Shown in pieces: positions 1-4,985 of a stretch of 5,014 bases of DNA. Numbering within the stretch: the first letter of the stretch is position 1; every line of letters starts with the position of its first letter. This DNA is from Bacteroidales bacterium (lineage in GTDB: Bacteria; Bacteroidota; Bacteroidia; Bacteroidales; WCHB1-69), in contig JAISDH010000426.1 in assembly GCA_031264975.1 (NCBI GenBank), positions 1 through 5,014 of the forward strand, written 5' to 3'. Under the pieces are notes generated by a model that saw only the letters and a program-made list of their open reading frames with translations, did not search any database and was not told where the DNA came from. A program made the position numbers and the translations under genes.

Positions 1-49
1 TTATAAACCCAATACAGCAAAAAAGACTAATTACTCTTTTCAAATTCAT
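1..49 (-). CDS. N-terminal fragment of a probable exported protein (truncated by window edge)
   Basis: Reading leftward from an ATG at 49-47, the frame gives 16 codons, MNLKRVISLFCCIGFI, before the window ends. This is a short basic n-region (K4, R5) followed by a hydrophobic stretch, as in a Sec signal peptide. The two cysteines are too early to call a lipobox. The ATG is the first one after an in-frame stop at 85-83, and the upstream DNA is AT-rich without a Shine-Dalgarno sequence, as is usual in Bacteroidota. The gene lies downstream of the sigma factor / T9SS-domain gene on the same strand, but a strong terminator and a repeat array lie between, so it probably has its own transcript. Function cannot be read from 16 residues. 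A PorP/SprF-like or other envelope protein would suit the context, but that is only a guess. Confidence 0.5.
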   Translation of the reverse strand, partial: MNLKRVISLFCCIGFI

Positions 50-56
50 ATTAAGA

Positions 57-86
57 AAAATATATTCTGTTATTTCCCTATACTAA
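57..86 (-). promoter_or_regulatory. Weak candidate promoter for the left-edge gene
   Basis: On the minus strand, TATATTTT (64-57) matches seven of eight bases of the Bacteroidota -7 box TAnnTTTG. TTAG (86-83) stands 18 bases upstream, near the -33 TTTG. Both elements are imperfect and the surroundings are AT-rich, so chance is a serious alternative. An equally weak option is TATTTTTC on the minus strand at about 104-97, with a TTG from the repeat array about 20 bases upstream. Confidence 0.2.
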
Positions 87-111
87 CGCTTGTCTATGAA
101 AAATATTACAT

Positions 112-303
112 AAGGAAAAAGACGGCAAGCAACAGGGGAAAGGGCTGCAAGCAACAGGCAACAAGCAACAGGCAGGCAAGACAAGAAGGGCGAAAGGACG
201 AAGGCGCGAAAGGGCGAAAGGAAAAAGGCAACAAGCAACAGGCTAGCAAGCAACAGGCAACAAGCAGGCAAGCCGTTAGGAAAAGGGCGGCAAGCAAACG
301 GAA
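112..303. repeat. T-depleted array of short interspersed repeats in the intergenic region
   Basis: Two short words are reiterated here. Word A is GCAAGCAACAGGCAACAAG and its pieces, at 125-136, 147-180, 227-243, 246-272 and, degraded, 287-298. Word B is GGGCGAAAGG / GACGAAGG, clustered at 188-222. The order is A-A-B-A-A. The first 21 bases of 147-180 recur exactly at 246-266, and 17 bases of 157-173 recur at 227-243. CGGCAAGCAA occurs near both ends (123-132 and 288-297). Only four T residues (146, 244, 276, 277) occur in 192 bases, an extreme strand asymmetry unlike the flanking AT-rich DNA. The two overlapping minus-strand open frames across it encode only low-complexity Leu/Ala/Cys-rich peptides and are by-products of the composition. 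The array has no regular repeat-spacer period, so it is not CRISPR. It may be an expanded or recombinogenic intergenic repeat; its function is unknown. Confidence 0.85.
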
Positions 304-350
304 TAAAGAGACATAAATTTATACAAACAAACGTCTAACTTGTCATGATG

Positions 351-409
351 AAACAAAAAAACGAAAGGGCAAAAAGATGAACCATTAATCATTCTTTTTG
401 CCCCTTCGT
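351..409 (-). terminator. Rho-independent terminator after the T9SS-domain gene
   Basis: Positions 361-380 and 389-409 form a hairpin with about 19 paired bases, one bulge (393), one A-C mismatch (366/404) and an 8-base loop (381-388). The GC-rich base contains GGGC/GCCC. Read on the minus strand, the stem runs directly into seven T residues (361-355) and then a further T-rich tail, which is the classic intrinsic-terminator arrangement. On the plus strand no T run follows, so it is unidirectional. It lies about 34 bases past the stop codon at 443 and should end the DUF3109 / sigma / membrane-protein transcript. The outer stem word CGAAAGGGC resembles word B of the neighbouring repeat array. 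Confidence 0.85.
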
Positions 410-420
410 CTTGTTTATTA

Positions 421-452
421 CGCCTTGCGCCTTGTACAGTCTTTACAGTCTT
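421..452. repeat. Two adjacent tandem microduplications (7-bp x2 and 9-bp x2)
   Basis: CGCCTTG is present twice in tandem (421-427 and 428-434). It is followed without a gap by TACAGTCTT twice in tandem (435-443 and 444-452). The second pair straddles the TAA stop codon (minus strand, 445-443) of the membrane-protein gene. The extra copy therefore sits just outside the reading frame and leaves the protein end unchanged. Such back-to-back duplications suggest slippage or repair events next to the larger repeat array. Confidence 0.75.
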
Positions 453-1387
453 TTGATTGTAATTGACCCATTACGCATGAATTGTTCCCCTTGATAGACG
501 AATTTAAAGACATAATAATATACGCCATCCGGTATGTTGTCCGCGTTCCAATCGTTTTGGTAGTTTGTTTTATCATATATTATTTTACCATTCTGCCGGA
601 AAACAGTCAGATGCGTTTCCGGGAATTGGTCTATTCCTTCAATAATAAAATACTCATTGAAAGAATCTCCGTTGGGCGTAAAGATGTTTGGGATTCTTAC
701 TTCCGGCTGATGTGAAAGGTCTTGGGTGTTTTCATGCTCGAAATCCGGTTGAGGATGCGCCTCTTTTATGTCTGTCGTTTGCTCTTTTTGAGGCTCTTTC
801 ACTATGGACGGGGGTTGGGGTTTGGGGTCTGCTTTGGGCGTTGCTTCCTGTTTGACGCTATTATCCGTAGAAGGATGATGTTCCGCTGTTGTCGAAAGAT
901 GATGAGGCGTTTGAATCGGCGCTATGTTTTCATTCTCCGGATGAATTATTATAACCGTATGTTCATGTACATGCGGGGTATCTATTGTATTTTCATTTTC
1001 CGGTTTGGAATATACAATATCTACTTCTATCATCTTGACCTCGTTTTTATCAGACGCAGGGGTGTTTTGTTGAGTTTCCGCTATTGTTGTTGGCGGTTGA
1101 CTTTGTTTTTCCGTATCCGTGTCCGTAGAAAGAACAGCAACCAAAGAAATTATTCCTCCCACAGCGGCAACAGTAGCCATCGCCGATACTACTTTTCCGG
1201 TAACCGTCCCCACAAAATGAGACAGCGAAGAACCATTTCCCGACGAAGCCGAAGACGAACCCGAATCCGTATTCGTCGCCTGTGTAGCTTCCAATTGAGA
1301 TTCTATTTTATCCCAGCAATCGGCAGCGGGCTGTTCTCCGTAGGATTGTAGAAGTTCCTGTATATGTTTATCAAAGTCGTTATTCAT
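443..1387 (-). CDS. Single-pass membrane protein with T9SS type B (gliding-motility-associated) C-terminal domain; putative anti-sigma partner
   Basis: This 314-residue protein has three parts. Residues 1-57 form a cytoplasmic-looking segment with a PAADCWDKIESQL motif (20-32), the kind of short W-x-x-I-x-x-x-L helix found at the N-terminus of membrane proteins paired with sigma factors in Bacteroidota. A Ser/Gly stretch (42-55) leads to one hydrophobic segment at about 64-87. Residues 88-228 form a low-complexity Pro/Thr/Gln/His/Glu linker that includes two PENEN...TPH units (129-139, 150-162). Residues 231-314 match the gliding-motility-associated / T9SS type B sorting domain: RIPNIFTPNGDSFNEYF, then LTVFRQNGKIIYD, DW..., PDGVYYYVFKF and a final GSITIKRL. 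In the family the IFNRWG-type motif is usual; here it is FRQNG. The ATG follows directly on the sigma factor's TAA (TAAATG), which implies translational coupling. By context it probably controls or senses for that sigma factor. Its anti-sigma role is inferred and no known anti-sigma domain is clear. Alternatively it could be a secreted structural protein with an unusual anchor. Confidence 0.85.
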   Translation of the reverse strand: MNNDFDKHIQELLQSYGEQPAADCWDKIESQLEATQATNTDSGSSSASSGNGSSLSHFVGTVTGKVVSAMATVAAVGGIISLVAVLSTDTDTEKQSQPPTTIAETQQNTPASDKNEVKMIEVDIVYSKPENENTIDTPHVHEHTVIIIHPENENIAPIQTPHHLSTTAEHHPSTDNSVKQEATPKADPKPQPPSIVKEPQKEQTTDIKEAHPQPDFEHENTQDLSHQPEVRIPNIFTPNGDSFNEYFIIEGIDQFPETHLTVFRQNGKIIYDKTNYQNDWNADNIPDGVYYYVFKFVYQGEQFMRNGSITIKRL

Positions 1388-1960
1388 TTACCTGAATATT
1401 TGTAGTTTTTTCTGTAACATTTTACGTGCCTTCGACAGCTGAGAACGAACCGTAGCCTGCTCAACTCCCAGCGCCATTGCCACTTCTTCATGAGAATATC
1501 CCTCTATGATACAAAGATTAAACACCGTCCTGTATCCCGTCGGCATTTGCTGTATCTGACTTAAAATAAATTTTGCATTTATTTGGCTGTATATCATATT
1601 TCCATTATCAGATAATATATTCTTTTTCTTTTCTATACTTTCATTTTCATTTTTCATCTCGTAATGTTTTTTGTTCAATCTAAGCGTCGTTATCGCTATG
1701 TTTATAATAATCCGTTTCATCCAACCTTCAAAAGAACCTTCATTCTTAAATGTTTCCAGCTTGGAGAATATAGAAGTAAACCCCATAATCAAGACGTCTT
1801 CCGCCTCTTCCGTCGAAGGCATGTATCGTAAACACAGCGTAAAAAGAACAGGACTATATTTTTCATATAATTCTTTCTGTGCCATTCTATCCCCTCCAAT
1901 ACATTTCTGAATCAATTCTTCTTCCGATAACATATATTCCAAACTGTATATAAGACGCAT
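1388..1960 (-). CDS. ECF-subfamily RNA polymerase sigma-70 factor
   Basis: This 190-residue protein has the two-domain ECF layout. Region 2 covers about 28-95 (LYEKYSPVLF..., the acidic EEAEDVLIMGF segment for core binding, then GSFEGWMKRIIINIAITTLR for the -10 contact). A lysine- and asparagine-rich connector spans 97-125. Region 4 covers about 132-187, with a helix-turn-helix at GYSHEEVAMALGVEQATVRSQLSKARKML. It would direct RNA polymerase to a small regulon. The gene abuts the downstream membrane-protein gene with no spacer, as sigma/anti-sigma pairs often do, and starts only 9 bases after the DUF3109 stop codon, so the three are probably co-transcribed. The start is uncertain: Met10 (codon 1933-1931) gives MLSEEELIQKCIGGD, the more typical family start, and has AT-rich DNA upstream. 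The longer form adds MRLIYSLEY. No promoter of its own was seen in the 9-base gap. Confidence 0.93.
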   Translation of the reverse strand: MRLIYSLEYMLSEEELIQKCIGGDRMAQKELYEKYSPVLFTLCLRYMPSTEEAEDVLIMGFTSIFSKLETFKNEGSFEGWMKRIIINIAITTLRLNKKHYEMKNENESIEKKKNILSDNGNMIYSQINAKFILSQIQQMPTGYRTVFNLCIIEGYSHEEVAMALGVEQATVRSQLSKARKMLQKKLQIFR

Positions 1961-1969
1961 TAAACCCCG

Positions 1970-2533
1970 CTAACGTTGCCTGAGGGTTAAAATTTTTTCA
2001 ACTTTATCAATCCACTCCTCCCCATATTTCCGAGTAAGGGGCAGTTTTAAAAACTCAAACACGCTAACGTTTAGTTTTTTCCCATTTATCCGCGCCTGTC
2101 TGCAAACGTCCCATTGATGATAATCCAAGCGTTCATAGTCCTGATATTTTATAACACGAATAGGGTACAAATGACAGGATACAGGCTTTTGGAAGTCGAT
2201 TTTTCCCTCCAAATACGCTTTTTCGATTGCACAGTGCGCAACATTACCTTCATAATAAACAAAAACACATTCCCTGTCCTCTACCAGAGACGTTGCCAAT
2301 GATTCATCATCATAATCAAAAACGCCAACCTGCTCCACAACTTCAATCCCTTCTTTTGTCATGAAAGGTTTTATCGCCTCCAAACAATTTTCCATAATGA
2401 CAACCTCCTCCTCCTCCAAAGGCGCGCCGGCGTCCCCTTCTATGCAACAATTTCCTTGACAACAAGAAATATCGCAAACAAAATGCTCTTCAAAAATACT
2501 ATCCGAGATAAACGTATTATTTATAACCAACAT
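1970..2533 (-). CDS. DUF3109 family cysteine-rich protein (possible metal-binding)
   Basis: From the chosen start (MLVINNTFISDSIFEEHFVC) the protein is 187 residues. It carries ten cysteines in the pattern of the DUF3109 family: CDISCCQGNCCIEGDAGAPL near the N-terminus, then ECVF, HCAIEKA, KPVSCHLYPIR and WDVC. The dense N-terminal CxxxCCxxxCC cluster recalls the zinc/iron-chelating YkgJ-type cysteine cluster, so metal binding is likely, but the biochemical role of the family is not established. The protein has no signal peptide or membrane segment and is presumably cytoplasmic. An upstream in-frame ATG at 2560-2558 would add MVSLSKIFN. I prefer 2533 because a TAnnTTTG promoter box lies at 2556-2549, between the two ATGs, and because family members usually begin close to an M[IL].I...-like segment. 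The gene is followed after 9 bases by the ECF sigma gene, and may form an operon with it. Confidence 0.9.
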   Translation of the reverse strand: MLVINNTFISDSIFEEHFVCDISCCQGNCCIEGDAGAPLEEEEVVIMENCLEAIKPFMTKEGIEVVEQVGVFDYDDESLATSLVEDRECVFVYYEGNVAHCAIEKAYLEGKIDFQKPVSCHLYPIRVIKYQDYERLDYHQWDVCRQARINGKKLNVSVFEFLKLPLTRKYGEEWIDKVEKILTLRQR

Positions 2534-2548
2534 ATTAAATATTTTGGA

Positions 2549-2556
2549 CAAAGATA
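2549..2556 (-). promoter_or_regulatory. -7 promoter box (TATCTTTG) for the DUF3109 / sigma / membrane-protein operon
   Basis: On the minus strand TATCTTTG is a full match to the Bacteroidota housekeeping -7 consensus TAnnTTTG. It lies 15 bases before the ATG at 2533, so a transcript would begin about 8-10 bases before that codon. No convincing TTTG -33 element stands 17-21 bases upstream. The box falls inside the frame if the longer start (2560) were used, which argues for the shorter protein. Confidence 0.5.
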
Positions 2557-2716
2557 CCATTTTTTCAGACGTCTCCCCTACCCTCTTCTGTTTGCATTCG
2601 TATTTTCATGCGTAACTTCAAAATCAAAAGAGGGATGCGTGGATAGTTGCAAATTTTTGATTACCTTTGCACCCAAGTTGTAAAAACATATCGATAAACT
2701 TAATTTAATTGACTCT
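2557..2716. promoter_or_regulatory. Divergent intergenic region between the sigma operon and the thioredoxin-rseC pair
   Basis: This stretch carries back-to-back promoters: the minus-strand -7 box just left of it (2556-2549) and the plus-strand box at 2662-2669. Between them are an 8-base palindrome AGACGTCT (2567-2574), a direct repeat ATGCGT (2608-2613 and 2635-2640) and a 7-base inverted repeat CCCTCTT/AAGAGGG (2581-2587 and 2628-2634). Any of these could be an operator, but none matches a motif I recognise. I see no gene or RNA in it. Confidence 0.5.
2662..2669 (+). promoter_or_regulatory. -7 promoter box (TACCTTTG) for the thioredoxin-rseC pair
   Basis: TACCTTTG fully matches the Bacteroidota -7 consensus TAnnTTTG and is followed by C, as is common. 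It lies 47 bases before the ATG at 2717, leaving an untranslated leader of roughly 40 bases. The nearest TTG (2647-2649) is only 12 bases upstream, so a normal -33 element is not apparent. The same octamer precedes tilS at the right end of the window. Confidence 0.6.
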
Positions 2717-3253
2717 ATGATGATACGTAATATAAAAACTATGTTGCTGTTTTGCTTGTCGGGACTGTTCCTGTTTGCGCTTAACGCTTGTAATTCATCG
2801 GCAACAAATACTGAAACGGATATATCCAAAGTGAATGAAAACAGAGAAATCTCTCCCACAGCGAATGAAACTCCGCCTAATGACATAAATGAAGAACAAC
2901 CTGACCATCCGATTACTATTTCGTCGGAACAGTTCATGCAATTGGTGTCGGATTACCATAAAAAATGGAAATATAAAGGGGAAAAACCCTGCGTGGTAGA
3001 TTTTTATGCAGACTGGTGTCGCCCCTGCAAGATGATGGAACCGGCAATTGAAAAAATGGCAAAACAATACGCCGGAAAAGTCGATTTCTATAAAGTAGAC
3101 GTAGACGTAAATGAAGATATTACAAACGCCTACAAAATCATGGGAATCCCTACGTTGTTTTTTTGTTCGCTTGACGGAGAATTAATCCGTATTCCCGGCG
3201 CCCTCACCGAAGAACAACTGATTGCGAATATCGAACTGATTGTAGAAAAATAA
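2717..3253 (+). CDS. Lipid-anchored thioredoxin-fold protein (WCRPC active site)
   Basis: This 178-residue protein has a lipoprotein signal peptide at residues 1-24 (R4, K7, hydrophobic 9-22) and a lipobox LNAC with the acylated Cys at 25. A polar Asn/Glu/Pro/Thr-rich tether follows to about 65. Residues 68-178 are a thioredoxin domain: beta strand CVVDFYADW, active site WCRPC (Cys101, Cys104), KMMEPAIEKMAKQY, KVDFYKVDVD, and the cis-proline loop at GIPT (Pro145). Two further cysteines, 92 and 150, are outside the CxxC. It should act on the periplasmic side of a membrane as a thiol-disulfide reductase or oxidase; the direction cannot be told from sequence. The Arg in CRPC replaces the Gly of classical CGPC thioredoxin. 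The start is one of two adjacent ATGs (2717, 2720); Met9 would remove the basic n-region. Its TAA overlaps the next ATG (TAATG), so it is co-translated with the RseC-family gene. Confidence 0.92.
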   Translation: MMIRNIKTMLLFCLSGLFLFALNACNSSATNTETDISKVNENREISPTANETPPNDINEEQPDHPITISSEQFMQLVSDYHKKWKYKGEKPCVVDFYADWCRPCKMMEPAIEKMAKQYAGKVDFYKVDVDVNEDITNAYKIMGIPTLFFCSLDGELIRIPGALTEEQLIANIELIVEK

Positions 3254-3681
3254 TGGAGAACGTTGTTTGTCACAAAGGAACCGTCATTTCTGTTTCGGAA
3301 ACAGAAGTATGCGTTAAAATAGAACGGACTGAAGCATGCGGCGGATGCGCAAACAAAACCTCCTGCCGCATGGGAAAACAGGACGAACAGACTGTTACCG
3401 TTCAAACAAAAGACGCGGAAACCTACTGCATGGGAGAAGAAGTAAATATCTCCATGAAAACTTCCCTGGGATTAAAAGCGGTATTGTATGCTTATATTTT
3501 ACCGCTTGTCTTCTTATTGGTTGCATTTGCCATTGCTCATCATTTTATCGCTTCGGAACCACTGCAAATTATCCTTGCTCTATTTCCGGTGATTGTCTAT
3601 TATACCATCCTGTACCGGATGCGCCGCCGAATGGAGAAGACATTTCAATTTTACATCTCAAAAATCGGATTTGAGCATTAG
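3253..3681 (+). CDS. rseC: RseC/MucC-family membrane protein (SoxR-reducing system RseC family)
   Basis: This 142-residue protein has the RseC layout. An N-terminal soluble beta-rich domain (about 1-70) opens with HKGTVISVSETEVCVKIER and carries the cysteine set ACGGCANKTSC (Cys29, 32, 38) plus Cys6, 20 and 59. Two transmembrane helices follow (about 74-98 and 103-121) and then a basic loop YRMRRRMEK. In enterobacteria RseC works with the Rnf-like Rsx complex to reduce SoxR, and in Bacteroidota relatives commonly precede rnf genes; the cysteine cluster is thought to take part in electron transfer or metal binding. Here no rnf gene follows. The gene is coupled to the thioredoxin lipoprotein by a TAATG overlap, and its 3' end overlaps the convergent tilS by 24 bp. 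The redox pairing is seen in the layout; a shared pathway is inferred. Confidence 0.88.
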   Translation: MENVVCHKGTVISVSETEVCVKIERTEACGGCANKTSCRMGKQDEQTVTVQTKDAETYCMGEEVNISMKTSLGLKAVLYAYILPLVFLLVAFAIAHHFIASEPLQIILALFPVIVYYTILYRMRRRMEKTFQFYISKIGFEH

Positions 3682-4980
3682 TATTTTTCGTGTTGACGGG
3701 GTTACTCTGTAACGGTTGTCGCTTCGGTTGCCTATTATCCACAATATATCTCCGTTCGCATTACAGAGTAATCTTGTTGTATGTTTTTCAACGCTGTTTA
3801 GTTTTTGGTCGGAAAAGAAATCGCTCAGTTTCTTTTTTCCTTTTCCGCCGAAGGGGTAAAAAACATCTCCCTGTTTCCAGAAGCGTATTTGCAGCGGAAA
3901 TATTATTCTGTCCAAATCAAAATAAGCGACGGTATGACTCTTTTCAAACGAAAAATCATTGTCATTGTCTATTGTTTCCATGAGAAGCCCTGCCGATGCA
4001 AACAATAACTTATCCGGTTTGTTCAGTATGGTCGTCATTATTTCGGTTTTTCCGAGTGGGATTATCTTTAACGTATCACGTGTTTTGAGCAGTTTATGGG
4101 AAGGAGAGGTAAATAGTTTCTCCTCTTTTGTATCCAAACACCGAATCACATCGGCAACCTGAGAACCGTTAAACCCGAACGGATGCAAACACTCAAACAA
4201 ATAAATATCCAACGGAGAAAGATGTTTTATCTTTTCTATTTCAACACTATATTCATCTTCCTTTCCAAGCAGTAATGATTTTAGCGTTTGCTCGATATGC
4301 GCTTTGTAGACGAGTTCCTGTTTTGAAATGATATGTATGCTGTCAAGAAGCGTTTTGGTGAAATTCGGATTCAGTTTTTTAAATTCGGGGATAATATGAT
4401 GACGAATATAATTCCGCCGGTAATAATCATTTGTATTGGAGGCGTCTTCTCTATAGGGAATATGATGCTGTTTTGCGTATGTTATGATTTGCTCCTTATC
4501 GGCAAAAAGCAGGGGTCGTACGATATTTTCCGACGTCTCCTTTATCCCGTGCAAACCGCTGATACCTGTTTTTCGCAACATATTCAACAAAAATGTTTCT
4601 ATATTATCGTCGTTGTGATGAGCGGTTGCGATAAACGTATAATTGTGCATCATGCGCATTTGTTCAAACCAATTGTAACGCAGTTCACGGGCAGCCATTT
4701 GGATAGATAATCCATGTTGTTTTGCATAGTCGTTGGTCTCAAACCGGACTACATAAGCGGGAACGTCATATTTGGAAGCTTCCTGCAAAACCAACTTTTC
4801 ATCTTCAAAGGAATCTTCTTTTCTCAGTTGAAAGTTACAATGCGCCACGCCAATGTGAACTTTCGCCTGTAGAAACAAATGTAACATCACCATAGAATCA
4901 ACCCCTCCGCTAATGGCAAGCAATATCTTATGATTTAAAAGTGAGTTGCTTTTTAGACAGTCTAAAAATATATCTTTCAT
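3658..4980 (-). CDS. tilS: tRNA(Ile)-lysidine synthase TilS
   Basis: This 440-residue cytoplasmic enzyme attaches lysine to C34 of the CAU-anticodon tRNA-Ile using ATP, so that the tRNA reads AUA codons. The N-terminal N-type ATP pyrophosphatase domain has the PP-loop SGGVDS (24-29), VAHCNFQLR (45-53), ATAHHNDDNIETFLLNMLRK (118-137), GISGLHGI (139-146), RPLL (155-158) and EDASNTNDYYRRNYIR (178-193). A middle helical region follows. The C-terminal TilS domain is clear at about 361-393 (RFWKQGDVFYPFGGKGKKKL, then SDFF.D.K). The length is normal for Bacteroidota and no key motif is missing. The start at 4980 is forced: the next Met (30) lies beyond the PP-loop, and no in-frame TTG or GTG was found between. 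Its promoter box ends only five bases upstream. The gene converges on rseC and overlaps its end; no terminator hairpin with a T run is visible between them. Confidence 0.97.
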   Translation of the reverse strand: MKDIFLDCLKSNSLLNHKILLAISGGVDSMVMLHLFLQAKVHIGVAHCNFQLRKEDSFEDEKLVLQEASKYDVPAYVVRFETNDYAKQHGLSIQMAARELRYNWFEQMRMMHNYTFIATAHHNDDNIETFLLNMLRKTGISGLHGIKETSENIVRPLLFADKEQIITYAKQHHIPYREDASNTNDYYRRNYIRHHIIPEFKKLNPNFTKTLLDSIHIISKQELVYKAHIEQTLKSLLLGKEDEYSVEIEKIKHLSPLDIYLFECLHPFGFNGSQVADVIRCLDTKEEKLFTSPSHKLLKTRDTLKIIPLGKTEIMTTILNKPDKLLFASAGLLMETIDNDNDFSFEKSHTVAYFDLDRIIFPLQIRFWKQGDVFYPFGGKGKKKLSDFFSDQKLNSVEKHTTRLLCNANGDILWIIGNRSDNRYRVTPSTRKILMLKSDF

Positions 4981-4985
4981 GTCGG

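Noticed and set aside
83..297. Two overlapping minus-strand open frames of 62-63 codons rich in Leu, Ala, Cys and Phe
   Set aside because: They lie on the T-depleted repeat array, translate the same repeated words in two frames and show no domain or believable composition.
112..303. CRISPR array
   Set aside because: Repeats are not of constant length, there are no unique spacers of uniform size, and no cas gene is in view.
482..715. Plus-strand open frame of 77 codons with a hydrophobic stretch
   Set aside because: It is antisense to the conserved IPNIFTPNGD domain, and the hydrophobic look comes from the complement of that coding sequence.
722..1351. Plus-strand open frame of 209 codons, Arg/Tyr/Phe-rich
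   Set aside because: It is antisense to the membrane-protein gene, whose frame carries a clear T9SS domain. The Arg-rich composition is typical of a shadow frame.
443..1387. FecR-type anti-sigma factor
   Set aside because: The protein lies next to an ECF sigma gene, but no FecR domain is visible; the envelope part is a low-complexity linker plus a T9SS type B domain.
3702..3771. 11-base inverted repeat TTACTCTGTAA / TTACAGAGTAA
   Set aside because: It lies within tilS coding sequence with a 48-base separation and no T run after it. It is probably chance and is not a convincing terminator.
4333..4710. Plus-strand open frame of 125 codons
   Set aside because: It lies wholly inside tilS, antisense to the ATP-pyrophosphatase motifs; no family resemblance.
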